Shown here in pieces: positions 1 to 4,969 of a DNA stretch of 6,293 nt; the stretch's first letter is position 1; each line of letters starts with the position of its first letter. The notes beneath the pieces were generated by a model. That model made no database searches and was not told the DNA's origin. It worked only from the letters and a program-made list of their open reading frames with translations. Source of the DNA: Clostridiaceae bacterium. Its GTDB lineage: Bacteria > Bacillota > Clostridia > Oscillospirales > Acutalibacteraceae. Where the stretch lies: positions 1 to 6,293 of the forward strand of contig JAEDLK010000051.1 of the NCBI GenBank assembly GCA_016295355.1. Direction: 5' to 3'. Made by a program: the position numbers and the translations under genes.

Positions 1-396
1 GTTGAATCGAAAAGATGCACACGACAAGGACAAAGTGATGGCAGATTTAATCGTGGAATGGCACAAAAAAGCACATAGAACCTATGGCTATCGCCGTGTT
101 AAGATATCCTGCATAGTGACCATGGATTTCAATACACCTCCCAGGGATCTTACAACGTTGCCAAAGCAAACGGTATTAAACCGTCTATGTCATCGGTGGG
201 TTGTCCTTACGACAACGCCTGCGCCGAAAACTTCTTCAGCATGCTGAAGACAGAGTATATTTACAGAGCAAAACCACAAACCTTTGACGAAGCAAAGGCA
301 CTTGTGGATGAATATATTTATTTTCACAACCAGGAGCGAATACAGCTCAAGACAGGACAAACCCCGATGGAAGTCCGTTGTGCTTATGCTGCATAA
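1..396 (+). pseudogene. Decayed IS3-family transposase (OrfB, DDE integrase), internally deleted and frame-changed
   Basis: This is the C-terminal remnant of the DDE transposase of an IS3-family insertion sequence. Up to about position 105 the frame starting at position 2 encodes the end of the N-terminal helix-turn-helix region, with the typical signature HKKAHRTYGYRRVK. From about position 106 the similarity continues in another frame (codons starting at 106) with ILHSDHGFQYTS, the segment around the second catalytic Asp. The same frame then gives SVGCPYDNACAENFFSMLK, containing the catalytic Glu, and the family-typical end YFHNQERIQLKTGQTPMEVR, stopping at TAA 394-396. The roughly 120-130 residues normally between YGYRRV and LHSD, including the first catalytic Asp, are missing, and the frame changes at the join. 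The element therefore cannot encode an active transposase. Its 5' part lies outside the window. Family assignment is secure; the subgroup is not determined. Confidence 0.9.
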
Positions 397-417
397 CAGG
401 TGTCCACAAAAAATGTC

Positions 418-454
418 TACTTGACAGGGGGGCGTGTCACGATACTGTCAAGTA
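418..454. repeat. 10-bp perfect inverted repeat at the IS right end
   Basis: TACTTGACAG (418-427) is repeated in inverse orientation as CTGTCAAGTA (445-454), with 17 bases between. The first copy lies 21 bases after the transposase stop codon, in the context TGTCTACTTGACA, where the right terminal repeat of an IS3-type element is expected; such elements characteristically end in CA-3'. The second copy reads TGTCAAGTA on the plus strand, as a left IS end (5'-TG) would. Beyond the 10-bp core both arms also carry a TGTCC/GGACA block further inward. The pair could be the right end of the remnant facing the left end of a second, mostly deleted copy, or a simple hairpin. The exact IS boundary cannot be fixed without an intact copy. 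Confidence 0.5.
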
Positions 455-496
455 TTTCGGACAGATAAAAGAGTGAAAAGGTAATGGATAAGAAAT

Positions 497-527
497 AAGC
501 CCCAAGGACATATCGTCCTTGGGGCTT
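497..527 (-). terminator. Intrinsic terminator of tRNA-Gly
   Basis: A 13-bp perfect stem (497-509 paired with 515-527) closes a 5-nt loop. Read on the minus strand it starts at the base immediately after the encoded CCA of the tRNA, and it is followed by the U-rich run TTATTTCTTAT. The lack of any spacer between CCA and the stem means 3' trimming of the tRNA must begin right at the hairpin base. There is no matching U-run on the plus strand, so it is assigned to the tRNA. Confidence 0.85.
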
Positions 528-603
528 TGGAGCGGATTACGGGGCTCGAACCCGCTACCTCCACCTTGGCAAGGTGGCGCTCTACCAGATGAGCTAAATC
601 CGC
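528..603 (-). tRNA. tRNA-Gly (anticodon GCC)
   Basis: Read on the minus strand, the 76-nt sequence folds as a full cloverleaf. The acceptor stem GCGGATT pairs with AATCCGC; the D arm has GCTC/GAGC around ATCTGGTA; the anticodon arm has CCACC/GGTGG around loop TTGCCAA, giving anticodon GCC; the T arm carries GGTTCGAGCCC. The discriminator base is U (T at 531 on the complement), as usual for bacterial tRNA-Gly, and the CCA tail is encoded (528-530). It decodes GGC and GGU glycine codons. It is a single-gene unit with its own promoter upstream (620-648) and terminator directly downstream (497-527). Confidence 0.97.
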
Positions 604-619
604 ATGAATGTGTGATGTT

Positions 620-648
620 ATTTTAGCACAGACGGCATTGTTTGTCAA
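620..648 (-). promoter_or_regulatory. Promoter of tRNA-Gly
   Basis: On the minus strand a perfect -35 TTGACA (643-648) and a -10 TAAAAT (620-625) are separated by 17 bp, with the mature tRNA 5' end 16 bp downstream of the -10. This fits a housekeeping sigma-A promoter driving the tRNA with a short 5' leader removed by RNase P. Confidence 0.85.
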
Positions 649-713
649 CCCAAAAGATGCAAGCCACAGGGAAAACTTTTAAGGATATTTAAGGCAGGGC
701 AAAGACTTCCTTC

Positions 714-742
714 TTGACACGATCCTTTATCAGTGGTAAAAT
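714..742 (+). promoter_or_regulatory. Promoter of rny
   Basis: A perfect -35 TTGACA (714-719), a 17-bp spacer and a -10 TAAAAT (737-742) predict transcription starting near 749. It has the same -10 hexamer and spacing as the divergent tRNA promoter; the two -35 boxes lie 65 bp apart. Confidence 0.85.
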
Positions 743-748
743 ACACCT

Positions 749-882
749 GTTAGGTTATAACTCTTTTTCGGCCTTTTGGCGACAGACCGGAAAATGTGAA
801 TGACTTTATACCGGGGTTAAGATGCGGCCTCGGGGACAATGTCCGAACAAAACGCATTGAAGATATGGAGGAATTGAATACT
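749..882 (+). promoter_or_regulatory. Long 5' leader of rny mRNA
   Basis: About 134 nt separate the predicted transcription start from the chosen rny start codon. Small hairpins can be drawn: CCGGGG/CCTCGG with one G-U pair, followed by GGAC-AAT-GTCC. No U-run or known riboswitch consensus was recognised. RNase Y synthesis could in principle be tuned through this leader, but the sequence alone does not show it. Confidence 0.35.
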
Positions 883-2427
883 ATGATGAGCTACATCATT
901 GGCGGGATTGTCGCTGTGGTGCTGGGCGTTGTTGGTTTTTTTGTCGGTATGTCTTACCGCAGAAAGTCGGATTCTGCTGTCATCGGATCGGCCAAAGACG
1001 AAGCCAAGCGCATTTTAGGCGATGCTATGAAAACCGCTGAAACCAAGAAAAAAGAGTTGTTGGTAGAAGCTAAGGACGAAGTTTTAAGGCTCCGCCAGGA
1101 AAATGACCGGGAATTGCGGGAGCGCCGCAGTGACATTCAACGGCAGGAACATCGCATTCAGCAAAAAGAAGAGAACCTTGACAAGAAGATTGATAATTTA
1201 GAGGCCAAGGAAGAAAAGTTGGTTTTGCGTGCTAAGGAAATCGATGAAAAGCTGGAAGAATGCGAACGCATTAAGAAAAGCCAAATGGATTTGTTAGAAC
1301 GTATTTCCGGTTTCACAACCGAACAGGCCAAGAGTCATTTGCTGTCCATGCTGGACGGTGAGCTGAACCATGAAAAGGCCACCAAAATTCGTGAATATGA
1401 GCAACAAATTAAGGAAGAATCCGATAAGATGGCCCGTGAGATTGTCGGACAGGCCATTCAGCGCTGTGCCGCCGACCATTCTTCGGAAATGACCGTTTCG
1501 GTTGTGCCGCTTCCCAATGATGAAATGAAGGGCCGTATCATTGGCCGTGAGGGTCGCAACATTCGTACATTGGAAACCGCTATCGGCGTCGACTTGATCA
1601 TTGACGATACGCCCGAAGCCATCACAGTTTCCTGTTTTGATCCCGTGCGCCGTGAAATCGCCCGTATCACCTTGGAAAAACTGATTTTGGACGGACGCAT
1701 CCATCCGGCTCGCATTGAAGAAATGGTCGCCAAGGCTACAGCCGAGGTTGAGGCCACTATCAAGCAAGAGGGCGAGCGTGCCATGATTGATGCGGGAGTT
1801 CATAACCTGCATCCGGAGCTGATTCGCTTGCTCGGCAAATTGCATTACCGGACCAGCTACGGTCAAAATGTGTTGAACCACTCCATGGAGGTTTGCTACC
1901 TGTCGGGGTTAATTGCCTCCGAAATGGGTGCCGATGTGACATTGGCCAAGCGTGCCGGACTGTTACACGATATCGGAAAAGCCCTTGACCATGAGCAGGA
2001 GGGCTCTCACATCCAGTTGGGCGTCGAGGCCGCGCGCCGTTGTAAGGAGAGCCAGGCGGTCATTCATGCCATTCACGCCCATCACGGTGATGTGGAAGCC
2101 AAGACGGTGATTGCCTGCATTGTACAGGCGGCAGATGCTATTTCGGCCGCACGGCCGGGCGCCCGTCGAGAGAATATCGAGAATTACATCAAGCGTCTTG
2201 AAAAACTGGAGGAAATCGCCAATTCCTTCAACGGCGTTGAGAATTCTTTTGCTATTCAGGCCGGCCGGGAGATCCGCATTGTCGTTAAGCCGGAGGTTGT
2301 CAGCGATGACCAGATGGTGCTGATTGCCCATGATATTGCCCAGCGTATTGAAAACGAGCTCGAATATCCGGGTCAGATCAAGGTTAACCTGATTCGTGAA
2401 AATCGTGCCGTTGATTACGCAAAGTAA
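883..2427 (+). CDS. rny: RNase Y, membrane-anchored endoribonuclease
   Basis: RNase Y starts mRNA decay and processing in Gram-positive bacteria by single-strand endonucleolytic cleavage, acting at the inner face of the cell membrane. The 514-residue product has the family's usual length and full domain order. One transmembrane helix (about residues 4-23) is followed by a long charged coiled coil (about 30-190), then a KH RNA-binding domain with GRIIGREGRNIR at 217-228. The HD metal-dependent phosphohydrolase domain has H333 (NHSMEV) and the H362-D363 pair (LLHDIGK). The C-terminus ends VDYAK. The ATG at 883 (encoding MMSYIIGG) is preferred because GGAGG lies at 867-871 and the membrane helix then starts near residue 4. 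ATG 886 is equally in frame; a GTG at 796 would put 29 extra polar residues ahead of the anchor. It has its own promoter (714-742) and terminator (2437-2473), so it appears monocistronic. Confidence 0.97.
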   Translation: MMSYIIGGIVAVVLGVVGFFVGMSYRRKSDSAVIGSAKDEAKRILGDAMKTAETKKKELLVEAKDEVLRLRQENDRELRERRSDIQRQEHRIQQKEENLDKKIDNLEAKEEKLVLRAKEIDEKLEECERIKKSQMDLLERISGFTTEQAKSHLLSMLDGELNHEKATKIREYEQQIKEESDKMAREIVGQAIQRCAADHSSEMTVSVVPLPNDEMKGRIIGREGRNIRTLETAIGVDLIIDDTPEAITVSCFDPVRREIARITLEKLILDGRIHPARIEEMVAKATAEVEATIKQEGERAMIDAGVHNLHPELIRLLGKLHYRTSYGQNVLNHSMEVCYLSGLIASEMGADVTLAKRAGLLHDIGKALDHEQEGSHIQLGVEAARRCKESQAVIHAIHAHHGDVEAKTVIACIVQAADAISAARPGARRENIENYIKRLEKLEEIANSFNGVENSFAIQAGREIRIVVKPEVVSDDQMVLIAHDIAQRIENELEYPGQIKVNLIRENRAVDYAK

Positions 2428-2436
2428 GAAAAAAAG

Positions 2437-2473
2437 AATCGGGAGGAACCATTGCGGTTCCTCCCGATTTTTT
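2437..2473. terminator. Bidirectional intrinsic terminator between rny and the tfoX-like gene
   Basis: A 14-bp perfect stem (2437-2450 with 2456-2469) with a 5-nt loop ATTGC is followed on the plus strand by a six-T run (2468-2473). On the other side it is preceded by an A-rich run, which becomes a U-run when read on the minus strand. It starts 10 bases after the rny stop and lies 33 bases beyond the end of the convergent gene, so it can end both transcripts. Confidence 0.92.
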
Positions 2474-2505
2474 ACGTTTGCGGGTTTCCAATAACGGTGC
2501 AACCG

Positions 2506-2838
2506 TTAATATCTGTTTGTCGTTTTTTTCTTTGAGGGCGTTTTCTCCGGGAGCTGATCATACATGGATTCTAATAGCGCTAAAAGCAGGGTGGGTGGCT
2601 GTGTTTCATCGACTAACAGCATGTCTTTAGCACCCTCGTATGGGCGCACAAGGGGAGCATTTGGCATCCGTTCCACGGCGGCCGCCACCGGCTTGATCAA
2701 CAACCGATTATCGCATACCATGCCAAACAGCCGTCCCCGATAGTAGAGTAGGTATTCTCCCATCATCGGCCGGCTGGAAATATCGTCTGTGGGAAGAATA
2801 GACAACAGACGAGTTAAAACCGTTTTTTCGGTTGCCAA
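2506..2838 (-). CDS. TfoX N-terminal-domain protein (stand-alone)
   Basis: The 110-residue product matches the TfoX/Sxy N-terminal domain family: PMMGEYLLYYRGRLFGMVCDNRLLIKP (residues 24-50) and APLVRPYEGAKDMLLVDE (61-78) are its hallmark segments, followed by a helix ending near LP (96-97) and a basic tail, PSKKKTTNRY. Proteobacterial TfoX/Sxy regulates competence, but short one-domain versions are common in Bacillota and their function is not established, so no competence role is claimed. A TTG start (2836-2838) is chosen because AGGGAG (2847-2852) sits 8 nt upstream. The longer reading from ATG 2937 adds 33 non-conserved residues and crosses this Shine-Dalgarno. It lies 95 bp downstream of the PHP-domain gene on the same strand. 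A possible -10 TATACT (2879-2884) without a good -35 could give an extra start, so either co-transcription or its own weak promoter is possible. Confidence 0.85.
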   Translation of the reverse strand: MATEKTVLTRLLSILPTDDISSRPMMGEYLLYYRGRLFGMVCDNRLLIKPVAAAVERMPNAPLVRPYEGAKDMLLVDETQPPTLLLALLESMYDQLPEKTPSKKKTTNRY

Positions 2839-2933
2839 AACAATCACTCCCTGTGTTTTTTTTGAACAGTATCCAGTCAGTATACAAAAATCAATCAAAG
2901 CAAAGGTAAAACCGCATACAGCGTCTAAGGTTA

Positions 2934-3629
2934 TCACTTTGCCGTCCTTAGCGGATTTTGCTCGCAGAACCGTTGCGTGCGGTGCTCCTTGGTCAGTCGA
3001 ATAAAGTCCTCAACACAGTTAATCGGCTCGTCGGTTGCCACACCGGCTAAACGGGGTATATCGGCACCCATATGATTGTCGGTACCGGCTATTTTCAGGA
3101 GTGAGTACTGATCGGCATATATGTCGGCCAAACGGTTTTCAAAGTCGGTGCGGCAGGCATTGATCACCTCTACACCGTCGATTTGGCGTGGGAACAAGCG
3201 GATGTGATCAATGTAGGAGGACTCACGGAAGGGGTGCGCCTGTATGACAAATGCTCCGCTTTCACGGAAAAAGGATAACTGTTCCCGCTTACTCATGCCG
3301 GTTATTTCCGGATGAGCCAAAAACCAATCCTTGTGCAGACCGTACACCAAAAAATCGGTTCCTTTGTAGGATGATTCAATCCCATCAAAGATCTTCAGAC
3401 CGATTTCTTTGCCGATTTTCTCAGCCTGTTCGTAGTCGCCAAAAGCATAGTTAATCAGTTTTTCATACGGTTCATGCTTGTCCATGCGAATGTTGCCGTC
3501 GATAAAATGATTGGTGATGAAAACACCGGCGTAGCCAAGCTGTTTGTAAAATAAAAGATTTTCCTTGACAGACACACGGGCGCACAGGCTAACCGGACTC
3601 GTGTGAAGATGTGTTTCATATTTGTACAA
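2934..3629 (-). CDS. PHP-domain metal-dependent phosphoesterase-like protein
   Basis: The 231-residue product carries the polymerase-and-histidinol-phosphatase (PHP) motifs in order: ETHLHTSP with H7 and H9, ITNH with H41 (Asn where many relatives have Asp), DGIESS with E85, QAHPFR with H132, and GTDNHMG with D184 and H186. In this fold these residues bind a two- or three-metal cluster that hydrolyses phosphoesters. The substrate is unknown: the closest general annotation would be histidinol-phosphatase-like, but no histidine-biosynthesis neighbours are present. The protein appears cytoplasmic, with no signal peptide or membrane segment. The TTG at 3627-3629 (MYKYETHLHT) is chosen as start: AGGAAG lies 8 nt upstream, and the predicted transcript begins downstream of the alternative ATG at 3651-3653. 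The tfoX-like gene follows on the same strand after 95 bp. Confidence 0.88.
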   Translation of the reverse strand: MYKYETHLHTSPVSLCARVSVKENLLFYKQLGYAGVFITNHFIDGNIRMDKHEPYEKLINYAFGDYEQAEKIGKEIGLKIFDGIESSYKGTDFLVYGLHKDWFLAHPEITGMSKREQLSFFRESGAFVIQAHPFRESSYIDHIRLFPRQIDGVEVINACRTDFENRLADIYADQYSLLKIAGTDNHMGADIPRLAGVATDEPINCVEDFIRLTKEHRTQRFCEQNPLRTAK

Positions 3630-3637
3630 CCTTATCA

Positions 3638-3643
3638 CTTCCT
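3638..3643 (-). promoter_or_regulatory. Shine-Dalgarno that fixes the PHP-gene start
   Basis: On the minus strand AGGAAG (within AAGGAAGTG) stands 8 nt before the TTG at 3629. It lies inside the reading frame that would start at ATG 3653, so it argues for the shorter protein. Confidence 0.65.
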
Positions 3644-3653
3644 TTTGGTTCAT

Positions 3654-3682
3654 AGTATAACAGATTTCCGCCTTGTTGTATA
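3654..3682 (-). promoter_or_regulatory. Promoter of the PHP-domain gene
   Basis: On the minus strand a -10 TATACT (3654-3659) is preceded after 17 bp by TATACA (3677-3682), which matches TTGACA at four of six positions. Transcription would start around 3646-3648, just ahead of the Shine-Dalgarno at 3638-3643. Confidence 0.55.
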
Positions 3683-4214
3683 TGGTTGAAAGGGGGAAAG
3701 GCGATAAAATTCACATCTTTTTACCTGCGTCTGCTTTATACAATATGTCTCATGGTTATTGGGATCCCTATAGTGAATAGATGGGTGCATTGCACTGTTG
3801 AGAGGATTGGTTTGGGAATTTGGAATCCTATTAATACCGTTTGCCGTGTCCGAAACACAGCCCAATACGGTATTGATACAGGGTGTGACAAAAGCGACTT
3901 TACCGCCTTTTTATCAGATTTTTCATATCCATACCATAAAGCAAGCTTCTGAAATAATCGCAGCATTTCAAAATCCCCTATTGGTATACCGTCAGGTTAA
4001 TCTTATTCGCTTAATTTGTACAAAAGGGATTGACAAGGCGTTCGTAAAGCTATTTTTCAAAATCCAAAGGCTCGGTATACTTATATTTTTCCATATGATT
4101 CGGATTCAATACGATTTCCAATAAATAACACAATTTGTTGTCATGATGCAAAACCCTTTCCAAAATACCTGCCCAAGCTCATCTTCTATACGGCGGTAAC
4201 AGGCACAATAATCC
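3683..4214. other. Gene-poor intergenic stretch, possibly with decayed coding DNA
   Basis: No protein recognised from a known family is encoded here. Several open frames of 70-110 codons overlap on both strands, as expected by chance in AT-rich DNA. The best single candidate is on the minus strand from ATG 3966 (76 codons, beginning MLRLFQKLALWYGYEKSDKK), which has AGGGGA 7 nt upstream; it has no recognised relatives and shares its region with a competing plus-strand frame from 3798. A second candidate is a broken minus-strand reading between 4249 and 4050 (see findings). A nested imperfect palindrome at 3833-3874 has no U-run. The stretch contains no tRNA, no terminator and no obvious mobile-element end. 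Confidence 0.5.
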
Positions 4215-4243
4215 TTGACAATTCCAAAAAACGGTGTTATAAT
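4215..4243 (+). promoter_or_regulatory. Perfect-consensus promoter of the glpP operon
   Basis: TTGACA (4215-4220), a 17-bp spacer and TATAAT (4238-4243) match the sigma-A consensus exactly. The transcript would start around 4249-4251. A promoter this strong fits a unit whose expression is set downstream by attenuation rather than by initiation. Confidence 0.93.
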
Positions 4244-4249
4244 TTCGAA

Positions 4250-4262
4250 CGGAGATTAGAGA
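4250..4262 (+). promoter_or_regulatory. Putative GlpP-binding leader element, copy 1
   Basis: CGGAGATTAGAGA sits at the very 5' end of the predicted transcript and overlaps the first three bases of the terminator stem. A near-identical motif precedes the next hairpin (4892-4906). GlpP family members bind leader RNA upstream of terminators; assigning this motif as the contact site is an inference from its repetition and position. Confidence 0.5.
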
Positions 4263-4300
4263 TACAAAGTACGGTAGGCACTTTGTATCTTTTTTGTTTT
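4260..4300 (+). terminator. Attenuator (intrinsic terminator) in the glpP leader
   Basis: AGATACAAAGT (4260-4270) pairs perfectly with ACTTTGTATCT (4280-4290) around a 9-nt loop, extendable by a G-U and an A-U pair, and is followed by a T-run with one G (4290-4300). It lies between the promoter and glpP and its U-run abuts the glpP Shine-Dalgarno (4301-4306). Most transcripts should stop here unless an antiterminator acts. The stem is AU-rich, hence relatively easy to open. Confidence 0.85.
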
Positions 4301-4312
4301 AGGAGGGGAACT

Positions 4313-4876
4313 GTGTATACTCAAAGTATTATTGAGGCGTTAGAGCGAACGCCCATCATCGCCGCCACCGATTCTGCGGGATGGCAAAAGGCGGTTATGT
4401 CGGATGCAGAGGTACTTTTCCATCTGAGCGCCAATATTATGACAATCGGTAACGACATTAAGAGGGCCAAGCAGCATCATAAGCATATATTTGTGCATAT
4501 AGATTTAGCGGAGGGTATAGGCAAGGATAGAACAGGCATTAAGTGGCTCTCACAGCTTGGAGTCAGTGGTATAATCAGCACAAAAGCACAGCTTATCAGA
4601 AACGCCAAAGAGTGCGGACTTACGGCCATTCAGCGGTTTTTCGTTCTTGATTCAAAGGGAATGGGCTCAATAAGTGAAATGATTGATAGCACAAGACCGG
4701 ATTTAATAGAGATCATGCCGGGCGTTATCCCGAAAGCCTTAAGCCTTTTTTCCGAGAAAGGAATTCCCGTAATAGCGGGAGGGCTGATAGAAACAAAAGC
4801 GGAGATCACAGCAGCGATAAGTTCGGGAGCGGTTGCGACATCAACAGGTAAAAGCAATTTATGGTCAATTTTGTAA
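4313..4876 (+). CDS. glpP: GlpP, glycerol-3-phosphate-responsive antiterminator
   Basis: GlpP is a cytoplasmic RNA-binding regulator that, with glycerol 3-phosphate bound, prevents termination in the leaders of glycerol-use genes. The 187-residue product is close to the Bacillus subtilis protein in length (about 190) and keeps its signature segments: VHIDLAEGI (61-69), GVSGIIST (83-90), AIQRFFVLDSKGM (105-117), PDLIEIMPGVIP (129-140), IPVIAGGLI (151-159) and AVATSTG (173-179), a TIM-barrel-like phosphate-binding arrangement. The GTG at 4313-4315 is the start: AGGAGG lies at 4301-4306 with 6 nt spacing, while the reading could be extended upstream only into the terminator U-run. A strong promoter and an attenuator stand immediately before it, implying that it controls its own expression. 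The MgtC-like and GlpA-like genes follow on the same strand. Confidence 0.95.
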   Translation: MYTQSIIEALERTPIIAATDSAGWQKAVMSDAEVLFHLSANIMTIGNDIKRAKQHHKHIFVHIDLAEGIGKDRTGIKWLSQLGVSGIISTKAQLIRNAKECGLTAIQRFFVLDSKGMGSISEMIDSTRPDLIEIMPGVIPKALSLFSEKGIPVIAGGLIETKAEITAAISSGAVATSTGKSNLWSIL

Positions 4877-4891
4877 AATAAATATTATCTG

Positions 4892-4906
4892 CGGAGATTT
4901 TAGAGA
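4892..4906 (+). promoter_or_regulatory. Putative GlpP-binding leader element, copy 2
   Basis: CGGAGATTTTAGAGA begins 15 bases after the glpP stop and ends exactly where the next terminator stem begins. It differs from copy 1 (4250-4262) only by two extra T residues. It is not preceded by a convincing promoter: TATTAT (4883-4888) and TAAAAT (4874-4879) occur but without a -35, so transcription most likely arrives through glpP. Confidence 0.5.
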
Positions 4907-4954
4907 GCGGAAGAGTAATCGGCATCATACGCCGTTTGCTTTTTCGCTTTTTTT
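4907..4954 (+). terminator. Attenuator between glpP and the MgtC-like gene
   Basis: A 17-bp stem (4907-4923 with 4931-4947) with one mismatch and three G-U pairs closes a 7-nt loop ATCATAC and is followed by seven T residues (4948-4954). The U-run directly abuts the Shine-Dalgarno GGAGG (4955-4959) of the next gene. Without antitermination the transcript would contain glpP only; read-through would add the downstream genes. Confidence 0.85.
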
Positions 4955-4969
4955 GGAGGGGGACGAAGC

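Noticed and set aside
448..648. 66-codon minus-strand open frame containing HLVERHLAKVEVAGSSPVIRS
   Set aside because: It is the conceptual translation of the tRNA-Gly gene and its flanks; this peptide pattern is a well-known false protein from tRNA genes.
796..882. In-frame upstream extension of RNase Y from a GTG
   Set aside because: It would add 29 polar residues before the membrane anchor, and the GGAGG at 867-871 supports the ATG at 883.
1294..1881. 195-codon open frame antisense to rny
   Set aside because: It lies wholly opposite the conserved KH/HD coding region of rny, has no recognisable domain, and is explained by the codon structure of the sense gene.
1963..2502. 179-codon minus-strand open frame across the end of rny and its terminator
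   Set aside because: It runs through the terminator hairpin and antisense to the HD domain, with no recognisable family features.
3686..3952. 88-codon plus-strand open frame starting with TTG
   Set aside because: It has no Shine-Dalgarno, no recognisable domain and overlaps competing frames on both strands.
3798..4124. 108-codon plus-strand open frame in the gene-poor stretch
   Set aside because: It has no promoter or ribosome site and no family motif, and its composition fits chance openness in AT-rich DNA; kept only as part of the intergenic description.
4874..4888. Possible -10 boxes TAAAAT and TATTAT as a separate promoter for the MgtC-like gene
   Set aside because: No acceptable -35 hexamer lies 16-19 bp upstream of either; such AT-rich hexamers are expected by chance.
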